Source: a virus
Length of the DNA: 43,191 bases
Strand: one strand, 5' to 3'
IMG/VR virus record: IMGVR_UViG_3300030044_000006
Span: 1-43,191 of that record
In this document: positions 1 to 5,070 of the stretch, piece after piece
Layout of the letters: each line of letters begins with the position of its first letter
How positions within the stretch are numbered: the stretch's first letter is position 1
Program-made: the position numbers and the translations under genes
Notes under the pieces: generated by a model
Database searches by the model: none
What the model saw: only the letters and a program-made list of their open reading frames with translations
Told to the model about the DNA's origin: nothing

Positions 1-127
1 ATTCCTCAAGTGACATCCTTTGTGCCGCTTGCAGGACAACTCGGTGCTGAAATTGCAGCGATTGAAAAAGTTCCAGCCGACCTGGTAGAGGCGGCAGAAA
101 TTTTTGTCACCGACTTAAGTTTCTCAA
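1..127. repeat. Terminal direct repeat, left copy
   Basis: Bases 1-127 are identical to 43065-43191. The repeat lies inside one open reading frame that continues correctly across the join. A length of exactly 127 is a common largest k-mer size in short-read assemblers, so this is most simply the overlap left when a circular assembly graph is written out linearly. It is less likely to be a physical terminal repeat. Confidence 0.95.
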
Positions 128-231
128 GTGCAAAAGCCCAAGCTATTTTAGCTGCCGCTTTTCCGCTCGCGAATTCACTCGTTGGTGTTGTGCCCGAAGC
201 GCTCGCTCTTGAGGCTGCCATTAAGTCATGA
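1..231 (+). CDS. Hypothetical 117-residue protein, C-terminal part (continues from 42942)
   Basis: This is the 3' part of a gene that starts at 42942 and runs across the contig join. Joining 42942-43064 to 1-231 gives an uninterrupted 117-residue reading frame ending in TGA at 229-231. The protein is alanine- and leucine-rich with several amphipathic helices and no cysteine. I do not recognise a family. The in-frame GTG at 10 is internal and should not be used as the start, because the ATG at 42942 has a good Shine-Dalgarno sequence. The stop overlaps the next start by ATGA (228-231), so it belongs to the same late transcription unit as the DUF5675 and XhlA-like genes upstream. Confidence 0.85.
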   Translation: MPQVTSFVPLAGQLGAEIAAIEKVPADLVEAAEIFVTDLSFSSAKAQAILAAAFPLANSLVGVVPEALALEAAIKS

Positions 232-371
232 TCCATAAAGTGAGTGACTTCACTTTAAAGTTTTTACACGAGAGCGGCGCATCGCATTGGGTGCCCGCTC
301 TTGTTTTAGCGTGGCTTCACGGTTTGTCGATGCCGCAGCCTAAAATTTTACAAAAGAGAGATACTAAATGA
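228..371 (+). CDS. Hypothetical 47-residue protein
   Basis: The frame runs from ATG at 228 to TGA at 369-371. It begins MIHKVSDFTLKFLHESG and has a short hydrophobic centre around WVPALVLAWLHGL. The start overlaps the upstream stop as ATGA, and its own stop overlaps the next ATG in the same way, which is typical of translational coupling and is the main support for it being real. No family is recognised. The hydrophobic stretch is too short to call a membrane segment with confidence. Its position among the host-exit/accessory genes of the late operon is the only clue to function. Confidence 0.6.
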   Translation: MIHKVSDFTLKFLHESGASHWVPALVLAWLHGLSMPQPKILQKRDTK

Positions 372-406
372 ACAAGATATTCTATTTACTGAGAGGCAAT
401 ATCTAA
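368..406 (+). CDS. Possible 12-residue coupling peptide (MNKIFYLLRGNI)
   Basis: A 12-codon frame starts in an ATGA overlap with the preceding gene (368-371), follows an AAGAGAG ribosome-binding site, and ends in TAA whose last base is shared with the next ATG (TAATG, 404-408). It exactly bridges two genes. It may be only a translational coupler; whether the peptide itself does anything cannot be judged from sequence. Confidence 0.35.
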   Translation: MNKIFYLLRGNI

Positions 407-642
407 TGAGCTTCATGATTCCTGATTCAATTAAAGTTACTATCGATGGAAATTCTTCCCATAGCCCAAGACTTGCCGGAGACGTAGAGATTTTATTACT
501 CGATGAAGTTCACGTCACTGACCGCGAGACTGTGGATTTTGCGTGTGTAGATGCGAGCGGGCGCAAGCATTGTGTTTCCATGACTCAAAACCTTTTAAGA
601 AAACTTGGGAAAGTAGTTACCCCGAGCGAAGAAAAAGTATGA
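406..642 (+). CDS. Hypothetical 78-residue protein
   Basis: The frame starts with ATG at 406 in a TAATG overlap and has an AGAGG ribosome-binding site about ten bases upstream. The protein is small and looks soluble, with predicted beta strands (IKVTIDGN, AGDVEILLLDEVHV, VDFACVDASGRKHCVSM) and two cysteines. It has no signal peptide or membrane segment. I do not recognise the family. The stop overlaps the following start by ATGA at 639-642, so it is translated as part of the same coupled series of small genes at the end of the late operon. Confidence 0.7.
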   Translation: MSFMIPDSIKVTIDGNSSHSPRLAGDVEILLLDEVHVTDRETVDFACVDASGRKHCVSMTQNLLRKLGKVVTPSEEKV

Positions 643-947
643 CGACTACAACGCCGCCGCAGACTACAACGGGAGAAGAGATTGCAACGTCGATCGAAAA
701 CGTAACTTCGACTATCGCAACCCTTGCAGAGCCTACCTTGTGGACCGCTTTTTTGGGTTTCATGACCGCACTTCCTATGATCATGGGAGTTTTTAAAGCG
801 ATGATTGATCTATTCAAAAATAACGGAATTCAACAAACCATAGCGAAAGTTGGGGATGCGTGGACGCAAATCCAAAACGCTAAAACTGATGAGGATAAAC
901 AAAATGCGGCGTCTAATCTTGCCTCTGTTCTTTCTAAGCTTAAGTAA
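639..947 (+). CDS. Small membrane protein, holin-like candidate
   Basis: This 102-residue protein has a Thr-rich N-terminus (MTTTTPPQTTTGEE), one hydrophobic segment at about residues 36-58 (LWTAFLGFMTALPMIMGVF), and a charged, amphipathic C-terminal helix. The ATG at 639 overlaps the upstream stop by ATGA. A longer in-frame start at 543 lies inside the upstream gene and has no ribosome-binding site. A single membrane segment, small size and a place beside a lipoprotein and a secreted protein would fit a holin or other lysis accessory, but this rests on context and topology. The 3' end overlaps the lipoprotein gene by 44 bases in another frame. Confidence 0.7.
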   Translation: MTTTTPPQTTTGEEIATSIENVTSTIATLAEPTLWTAFLGFMTALPMIMGVFKAMIDLFKNNGIQQTIAKVGDAWTQIQNAKTDEDKQNAASNLASVLSKLK

Positions 948-1344
948 TTGTGCTCACTTAAATCTGAACGTGTGTCTATCGGATGCACAAACTAAATTTA
1001 ATTGCGGAAACGCGAAAGGCCAAAAGAGTACTTTGCTTTTCACTGCGTCTGCCGGTTACAAAGCGGTATCTCCCGTGGATGACGTAAACCTAGTTGACTA
1101 TATTGAGAAAAGAAATACGGGGGCTACTCCGCCTAATTTTATTCTCTGTACCTCAAACGGACAAACGGGCTTTGCGTGCGTGCAAGAAATATGTAGCATC
1201 AATCAGAATCTTAACGGCGCAAATTGTGTAAAAGGAAACGGTTCTTTTTTAGCGTTTAGTGATTCTTTAAATTACGTTGCTCTTTCTTCTACCGACGAGG
1301 GTACGTTATTAAACAGCGGAAACATAGCGTTGGTGGATCAATGA
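904..1344 (+). CDS. Putative lipoprotein with two related Cys-rich repeats
   Basis: The start is set at ATG 904, eight bases after a GAGG ribosome-binding site; the frame stays open to 850 inside the upstream gene. The 146-residue protein starts with a lipoprotein signal: Arg-Arg, a hydrophobic core (LILPLFFLSL) and a SNC lipobox with Cys at about residue 16. The rest looks like two copies of one unit. The first has CLSDAQTKFNC followed by GYKAVSPVDDVNLVDYI. The second has CTSNGQTGFACV followed by NYVALSSTDEGTLLNSG. This suggests an internal duplication of a disulfide-bonded fold. An outer-membrane location is inferred; a spanin or superinfection-exclusion role is possible but not shown. The stop overlaps the next start by ATGA. 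Confidence 0.75.
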   Translation: MRRLILPLFFLSLSNCAHLNLNVCLSDAQTKFNCGNAKGQKSTLLFTASAGYKAVSPVDDVNLVDYIEKRNTGATPPNFILCTSNGQTGFACVQEICSINQNLNGANCVKGNGSFLAFSDSLNYVALSSTDEGTLLNSGNIALVDQ

Positions 1345-1853
1345 AAGGCATTTATGCGCTTGTCTTTTTATTCTTTTCTTCGTACTCTCCGGTGCTTGCT
1401 TTCCCTCAAATGCAAGTCAGTGATATTTCGGGCGCATTGCCGAACGAGATCGTTTTTATCCGATCAGGGCTTGATCACGTAAATACGGTACTGCAATCGG
1501 ATTGTTTTAAAAATGCAGTTCTTGCTTCAAATTTCACAGAAAATCAGAATCTCTCAGGCGCTCAAATCTATGCGTTACAAAATTCAAAAGTCACAACAGT
1601 AAAAGTCGTGATGTATACCGGATCGTGGTGGGCGAATCATATTTCACACACAATTGGAGATGAGAATGAACCTTCCACCGTTTACATGAATCGGTACTAC
1701 GTTAAGGGTGCGTACATGGTCGGAGACAATTTGATTCATGAGGGGGAAGGGCACTCGCTCGGTTTCACTCACTATCACGTCAAGAGTACAAGTGAACCTT
1801 ACGGAATGAATGCGATTTACGAATCGTGCGCGCCTAAAGTTTGGCTTAATTAG
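1341..1853 (+). CDS. Secreted metzincin-like putative zinc protease
   Basis: The 170-residue protein has a Sec signal peptide at about residues 1-20 (MKGIYALVFLFFSSYSPVLA). A histidine-rich motif, HEGEGHSLGFTHYH, begins at residue 133. Metzincins use HExxHxxGxxH. Here the second half (HSLGFTH, 138-144) matches exactly, but HE and the next His are separated by three residues instead of two. There are two cysteines in the mature part (about 55 and 164). The motif may be a variant, a degenerate site or the result of a 3-base insertion in the G-rich codons. It ends the late operon and its stop overlaps the convergent gene. A role in envelope degradation or host exit is inferred. Confidence 0.7.
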   Translation: MKGIYALVFLFFSSYSPVLAFPQMQVSDISGALPNEIVFIRSGLDHVNTVLQSDCFKNAVLASNFTENQNLSGAQIYALQNSKVTTVKVVMYTGSWWANHISHTIGDENEPSTVYMNRYYVKGAYMVGDNLIHEGEGHSLGFTHYHVKSTSEPYGMNAIYESCAPKVWLN

Positions 1854-2050
1854 CGATTTACTTGTTTCGATTTGTACTGTTTCATCGCGATCTCAAGGCC
1901 TTCAGCTACTGTCGAGTCGATAAATAAAGGCTGTTTTTGGTAGCAACACTTTTTGAATTTTTTGTCCGACTTACATGGGCATGCGTCGTTGCGCGGGAAA
2001 TCGCGCATTGGATTGATGGAATAACCTTTTTTTGGAAGTAAAACTCTCAT
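1850..2050 (-). CDS. SEC-C motif zinc-binding protein
   Basis: This 66-residue protein carries a SEC-C type motif, RNDACPCKSDKKFKKCC at about residues 20-36, matching the family pattern CxCxSxxKxKxCC. In SecA and many small proteins this motif binds one zinc and mediates protein interactions. The rest is a basic N-terminus and a short C-terminal helix. It is the last gene of the leftward operon and overlaps the end of the rightward late operon by 4 bp (1850-1853). No start closer to a strong ribosome-binding site is seen. The role in the phage is unknown. Confidence 0.75.
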   Translation of the reverse strand: MRVLLPKKGYSINPMRDFPRNDACPCKSDKKFKKCCYQKQPLFIDSTVAEGLEIAMKQYKSKQVNR

Positions 2051-2140
2051 AATATTAATGCCGATTATTATCCTACACTTTAAATCGGTTGCATGGCGTC
2101 GTTGTTAGCAGGACCATGTGTACAAAATTGGCCGATGAGC

Positions 2141-2326
2141 TTACTCTAAGGTGATTTTAACGTAAGGAGCAGTGTCACTTCCTGCTGGAAGGATGTTCTG
2201 TTCGTTTCCGATTCTCACGAATCCAACGATGGTACGGGAAACTCCCGCTGCATCGATAATTACTACGTTGTCGGTGCTCAAAATTTCACTTGCTGCAAAC
2301 CATGCTAACACTTCTGCTACTGTCAT
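2141..2326 (-). CDS. Hypothetical 61-residue protein
   Basis: This small protein begins MTVAEVLAWFAASEILSTD and continues with predicted beta strands (NVVIIDAAGV, RTIVGFVRIGN, APYVKITLE). There are no cysteines and no membrane segment. No family is recognised. It has only a weak purine-rich sequence before the ATG and follows a 292-bp non-coding stretch on the same strand, so it may have its own promoter or leader RNA. A gap of 90 bp separates it from the SEC-C gene. Confidence 0.55.
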   Translation of the reverse strand: MTVAEVLAWFAASEILSTDNVVIIDAAGVSRTIVGFVRIGNEQNILPAGSDTAPYVKITLE

Positions 2327-2618
2327 TTTAGTATCGCTTTCTTTTTTTGTTTAGTGGCTTGGTTAAAGTTTACAGTTTGATTGATATATTTAAAAGAATA
2401 AAGTTTGGCCGCGTATGGTGCGGCGCTACTCCCTCCAGCCTGTCCGTCGGTCGCTGAAACACCGCTCGAAGTTTTGTGGCACACACATTACGGCAAGTCC
2501 ACCCCAGTCCGACACGGTCATATTAACGACTACCGTGCAACGTTCGTTCGATGAGCGCTCATCGAAACTTTCCCCCTGAGTCCTGGTTCGATTAGGTTAT
2601 CAGAATTCAGGGTGAAAT
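2327..2618 (-). ncRNA. Non-coding, possibly structured leader or small RNA region
   Basis: This stretch has no convincing ORF on either strand, and its centre (about 2400-2590) is richer in G+C than its flanks. It contains several inverted repeats: a perfect 20-bp palindrome at 2547-2566, CCCTGA/TCAGGG arms at about 2574-2612, and a GCCGC/GCGGC hairpin near 2410-2430 that, read on the - strand, is followed by a T-rich run. Such features could belong to a structured RNA between the Acb2-like gene and the 61-residue gene. This is a pattern-based guess with no recognised RNA family. Confidence 0.3.
2547..2566. repeat. Perfect 20-bp palindrome
   Basis: TTCGATGAGCGCTCATCGAA is identical to its own reverse complement. 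It lies in the non-coding stretch upstream (on the - strand) of the 61-residue gene. It could be a dimeric repressor operator or the stem of an RNA hairpin. Confidence 0.8.
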
Positions 2619-2816
2619 TTAGTAATCTTTCTTACTCTCGTGGTTATCGTCCATTTGAGCGATTGCCTTAGCTCCAAAGAAAACAGCTTCATCGATTTTC
2701 GTCAAGAAAATAGACTTCTCTCTTGATTCTTCCATGGATTGAGTGACTTCGGTTACGAAATTAGATGCCGCTGTTTTAAAAGCGTCCATCTGTTTTTTGC
2801 CTTCTGGGTTTAGCAT
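2619..2816 (-). CDS. Acb2/Tad1 hairpin-domain-like protein (candidate anti-CBASS cyclic-nucleotide sponge)
   Basis: The protein is at most 65 residues and almost entirely two helices. Its core, SREKSIFLTKIDEAVFFGAKA at about residues 31-51, matches my recollection of the phage Acb2/Tad1 hairpin family, which typically reads SREKSLALTKLEEAxxW. Acb2 proteins are short helical-hairpin proteins that assemble and sequester cyclic di- and trinucleotide signals of CBASS defence. Family assignment is from motif memory and sponge function is inferred. The start is uncertain. ATG 2816 lies 20 bases from an AGGAGG (2837-2842). An in-frame ATT at 2831 sits 5 bases after that AGGAGG. ATG 2789 (MDAFKTAASNF) follows an AAGG at ten bases. 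Confidence 0.65.
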   Translation of the reverse strand: MLNPEGKKQMDAFKTAASNFVTEVTQSMEESREKSIFLTKIDEAVFFGAKAIAQMDDNHESKKDY

Positions 2817-2862
2817 ATGGGTTGTGAAAATAAAAACCTCCTAGTTTATTGTTAAAGTTTAT

Positions 2863-3192
2863 TCAGCCGTCGCCGTCGCCGGAGCCGTCGCCGTAGCCGT
2901 CGCCGTAGCCGGAGCCGTAGCCGTAGCCGTCGCCGTAGCCGGAGCCGTCGCCGTCGCCGGAGCCGTCGCCGTAGCCGTCGCCGTAGCCGGAGCCGGAGCC
3001 GTAGCCGTCGCCGGAGCCGTCGCCGTAGCCGTCGCCGTAGCCGGAGCCGTAGCCGTAGCCGTCGCCGTAGCCGGAGCCGTCGCCGTCGCCGGAGCCGTCG
3101 CCGGAGCCGTCGCCGTAGCCGGAGCCGGAGCCGTAGCCGTCGCCGGAGCCGTCGCCGTAGCCGTCGCCTATGTTCTCTTTTACACTTTCCAT
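2863..3192 (-). CDS. Gly-Asp/Tyr/Ser dipeptide-repeat protein from a hexanucleotide array
   Basis: The 109-residue frame has eight ordinary residues (MESVKENI), then fifty Gly-X dipeptides in which X is Asp, Tyr or Ser, then Gly and stop. A GGAG ribosome-binding site lies about nine bases before the ATG, and the start overlaps the end of the DUF6948 gene by 13 bases, as expected for a coupled gene. The alternation of small and polar/aromatic residues would give a flexible, acidic, probably disordered chain. The same DNA is open in the other - strand frame as an Arg/Leu repeat, so coding is not certain from openness alone. No function is known. Confidence 0.5.
   Translation of the reverse strand: MESVKENIGDGYGDGSGDGYGSGSGYGDGSGDGSGDGDGSGYGDGYGYGSGYGDGYGDGSGDGYGSGSGYGDGYGDGSGDGDGSGYGDGYGYGSGYGDGYGDGSGDGDG
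2869..3168. repeat. Hexanucleotide tandem array with 132-bp higher-order repeat
   Basis: Fifty consecutive 6-bp units occupy 300 bp. On the + strand every unit is a GCC triplet beside GTC, GTA or GGA; on the - strand it is GGC beside GAC, TAC or TCC. The order of variants is not random: reading the - strand, unit n equals unit n+22 at 26 of 28 comparable positions, giving a 132-bp secondary period of about 2.3 copies. The array was therefore built by duplicating long blocks as well as single hexamers. Its G+C content far exceeds that of the neighbours. Confidence 0.95.
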
Positions 3193-3479
3193 TGAGAAAA
3201 CTCCACGATGTTTCTCTCCGCTTCTTTGGTACAGTGTGAAATTTCAAAACCTTGTGGGCTTACGATTTCTGTTTTCGGAACAGGCGCGCCGATTTTATTA
3301 TCGCCTGCTGCTAATCCGCTTGTCGCCACCTGAGATAGACTTGCTCCGAACCACTTCCAAAGACGGCGAGATTTTGTGAGTGTGACGGTATCTCCTTTTC
3401 GAGATTCAAGATATCCTGCATGGACTCCTGCTGTATGTGAACGAACGATAACGTATGGTTTTTTTGTTTTTGCGGTCAT
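3180..3479 (-). CDS. DUF6948-like phage protein
   Basis: This 99-residue protein starts at ATG 3479 (MTAKTKKPYVIV), six bases after AAGGAAG; an upstream ATG at 3494 is less well placed. The pattern YVIVRSHTAGVHAGYLESRKGDTVTLT, then RRLWKWFGASLSQVA, then a near-C-terminal EI segment, matches the phage family I know as DUF6948, whose members read YVIVRTxSAGVHAGxL, RRIWYW and LSQLA. The function of that family is not known. It lies between RecT and the hexamer-repeat ORF in the leftward recombination/anti-defence operon. The identification is from recalled motif spacing. Confidence 0.75.
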   Translation of the reverse strand: MTAKTKKPYVIVRSHTAGVHAGYLESRKGDTVTLTKSRRLWKWFGASLSQVATSGLAAGDNKIGAPVPKTEIVSPQGFEISHCTKEAERNIVEFSQWKV

Positions 3480-3490
3480 TTTTCTTCCTT

Positions 3491-4480
3491 TCATAGTGGT
3501 AAGTTCGGATCGTTAAAATCCATCGGCCCTGGGTCTTCTCGATTCGTTAAAATCGGCGTCGCCGTGGTTTGGATTATTTCTTGAGCTGGTGGAAGCGGTT
3601 CTTTTGCCTTCAGTGCTGATTTTAATTTTGATGGGCCTTGTACGACTCCAGGAGCGCTCGCTGAGGCAGCTTGTACTGGCGTTGCGGTTTCAGCCGTTGA
3701 AGCTACCTGATGAACTGCTTGGGTCTGTTCGGTGATAGCATCAACCTCGTCATCCTGACCAAAAAACGACTCAATGTCGGTACTCATCGGCAGGCGCTTT
3801 GATAGTCTCTTGAGTCCAGTTTTTTTAGCCATCTCTTCATAGTCAGAAACCCATGGTCCTGACGTTCCTGAAGGTGATCGCGCACGAATCTTGTCCACTT
3901 GTTCCTTTGTCATCACCTCTAGGTAAATTCCACCGTCTTTCATTACAGCAAGCGTATATGTCCCTGTCATTTCGCCTGGGTTTTGGAAGTTAGGTCTGTG
4001 CATTAGATGCGGACCTTTTTCGTCAATATAATAATCGAATGTATCGTTTGACCGAATAATTTGCGGATTTATCGAACTAAGTTCACCGCTGTTCCGAATT
4101 TTCTTTAAAATCCCTCCGACCATGGGCTGATAAACGACCTTGCCTTTAAATGGAACGAGAGCGCCTTCCTTGCCATCTGGCATGAGTCCGTCTTTTGCGG
4201 CGTCCACGCAAGCGGTGAAAAGCGATGCGCGATCGTATTGCAGAAGGCCTGGATTTTTAGCTAGTGCCGAGCAAACAATCTGAGTGAATTTCTCAAACGG
4301 AACGTGTGCCGGAAGCAGTGGCTTGAACTGTCCTTCAGATACCTTTAGGGATCTAGCGAAGTCCTCAATCGGGCTTATTGCTCTTGACTGCGGCTGCGCT
4401 GCTGGCGGTTGGCCCTGAAATCCTGTTCGGGCGACTTGGTTTGACTGCTGGGGTTGGGCTGGCTGGTTTGGCTGATTCAT
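3491..4480 (-). CDS. recT: RecT-family single-strand annealing recombinase
   Basis: The 329-residue protein has a Gln/Pro-rich N-terminal tail (to about 40), then a RecT core: LLPAHVPFEKFTQIVCSA, LFTACVDAAKDGLMPDGKEG, VVYQPMVGGILKKIRNSG, TGTYTLAVMKDGG, and YEEMAKKTGLKRLSKRLP at about 210-227. The C-terminus is Ala/Pro-rich and probably disordered. RecT proteins anneal complementary single strands made by a 5'-3' exonuclease; the YqaJ exonuclease two genes upstream is the expected partner. ATG 4480 is preferred because GAGG precedes it by about eight bases. It overlaps the preceding gene by 116 bases in a different frame, an unusually long overlap. Confidence 0.95.
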   Translation of the reverse strand: MNQPNQPAQPQQSNQVARTGFQGQPPAAQPQSRAISPIEDFARSLKVSEGQFKPLLPAHVPFEKFTQIVCSALAKNPGLLQYDRASLFTACVDAAKDGLMPDGKEGALVPFKGKVVYQPMVGGILKKIRNSGELSSINPQIIRSNDTFDYYIDEKGPHLMHRPNFQNPGEMTGTYTLAVMKDGGIYLEVMTKEQVDKIRARSPSGTSGPWVSDYEEMAKKTGLKRLSKRLPMSTDIESFFGQDDEVDAITEQTQAVHQVASTAETATPVQAASASAPGVVQGPSKLKSALKAKEPLPPAQEIIQTTATPILTNREDPGPMDFNDPNLPL

Positions 4481-4778
4481 TTGGAACCTCACTATAGTTA
4501 TAAACGCGTGGATGCGAGAAGTTCGCAGGCATCGCTTCAGTTAAAAGATAAAGGAACGAGAATGTCTGTGGATTGACTGGAAGATTAAATCTGGCCTTTC
4601 GCATGCCGAATTGAGCTTTAAACTTGCGAGCGTTTTGAATATTCTGTTGATCGGATGGGGTATTAAAAATAAAAACGGATCTCGCCGAATCGGTGCGTGT
4701 TTGCTGGTCTGACGGTTCGGGCGATTGTTTTTTAAGAATAACTTGCCTAGGAAGCGTTTTGGCTTGTTCTGTCTGCAT
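4365..4778 (-). CDS. Hypothetical 137-residue protein overlapping recT
   Basis: This protein is basic, Gln/Ser/Pro-rich and probably partly disordered, with a more ordered middle (FKAQFGMRKARFNLPVNPQTFSFLYLLTEAMP, about 53-84). No family is recognised. It begins at ATG 4778, 32 bases inside the upstream coiled-coil gene. Its last 116 bases lie over the start of recT in another frame, where both proteins are low complexity. The 5' 300 bases have no alternative gene, which supports it being real. Its place between a coiled-coil protein and RecT suggests a recombination accessory. Confidence 0.65.
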   Translation of the reverse strand: MQTEQAKTLPRQVILKKQSPEPSDQQTRTDSARSVFIFNTPSDQQNIQNARKFKAQFGMRKARFNLPVNPQTFSFLYLLTEAMPANFSHPRVYNYSEVPNESAKPASPTPAVKPSRPNRISGPTASSAAAVKSNKPD

Positions 4779-5070
4779 TATCTTTTAACTCCAGGTGAGA
4801 TAGATGGTCTTTGATTTTAAAAACACGCTTTAGCCAGTGTGTTCTAAATCCAGGAATTCCTCCACGGTGAAACGCTTCTTCAATAGCCGAAAGTCGTTTA
4901 TCGAACTGAGTTTGAACTTCCATGATTCTAACAAAATCATTTTCAAGCTCAATCGTTTTCTTGAGTGACCCTTGCATTTTTTTTGCAACGGCCTCCATCA
5001 TGACTTTTGCGTTTGCGAGGGTATCAATCAGACTGTCTGCTTGACGTTCTTCTCTGTTTTTTATTTCCAT
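4747..5070 (-). CDS. Coiled-coil protein in the recombination operon
   Basis: This 107-residue protein is mostly charged helix with heptad character across about residues 5-70 (SLIDTLANAKVMMEAVAKKM, KKTIELENDFVRIMEVQTQF), then a basic stretch with GGIPGFRTHWLKRVFKIKDH. It has no membrane segment or cysteine. The start at 5070 abuts the end of the YqaJ exonuclease gene (one shared base). I do not recognise a family. Position suggests a structural or accessory partner of the exonuclease/annealing pair. Confidence 0.7.
   Translation of the reverse strand: MEIKNREERQADSLIDTLANAKVMMEAVAKKMQGSLKKTIELENDFVRIMEVQTQFDKRLSAIEEAFHRGGIPGFRTHWLKRVFKIKDHLSHLELKDNADRTSQNAS

Noticed and set aside
1-127. Physical terminal repeat or integration attachment site
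   Set aside because: The repeat is internal to a gene that reads across the join and has the length of an assembler k-mer. No integrase is present.
543-638. N-terminal extension of the 102-residue membrane protein
   Set aside because: It lies entirely inside the upstream gene. ATG 639 gives an ATGA overlap like its neighbours.
2570-2600. tRNA gene suggested by GGTTCGATT
   Set aside because: The flanking bases do not form a T-arm stem and no acceptor or anticodon arms can be drawn on either strand.
2869-3168. CRISPR-like array
   Set aside because: Units are contiguous hexamers with no unique spacers; there are no cas genes.
2852-3247. Arg/Leu-repeat reading frame across the hexamer array
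   Set aside because: It is the other - strand frame of the same 6-bp repeat, which has no stops by composition. It lacks a good ribosome-binding site, while the Gly-X frame has one and a coupled start.
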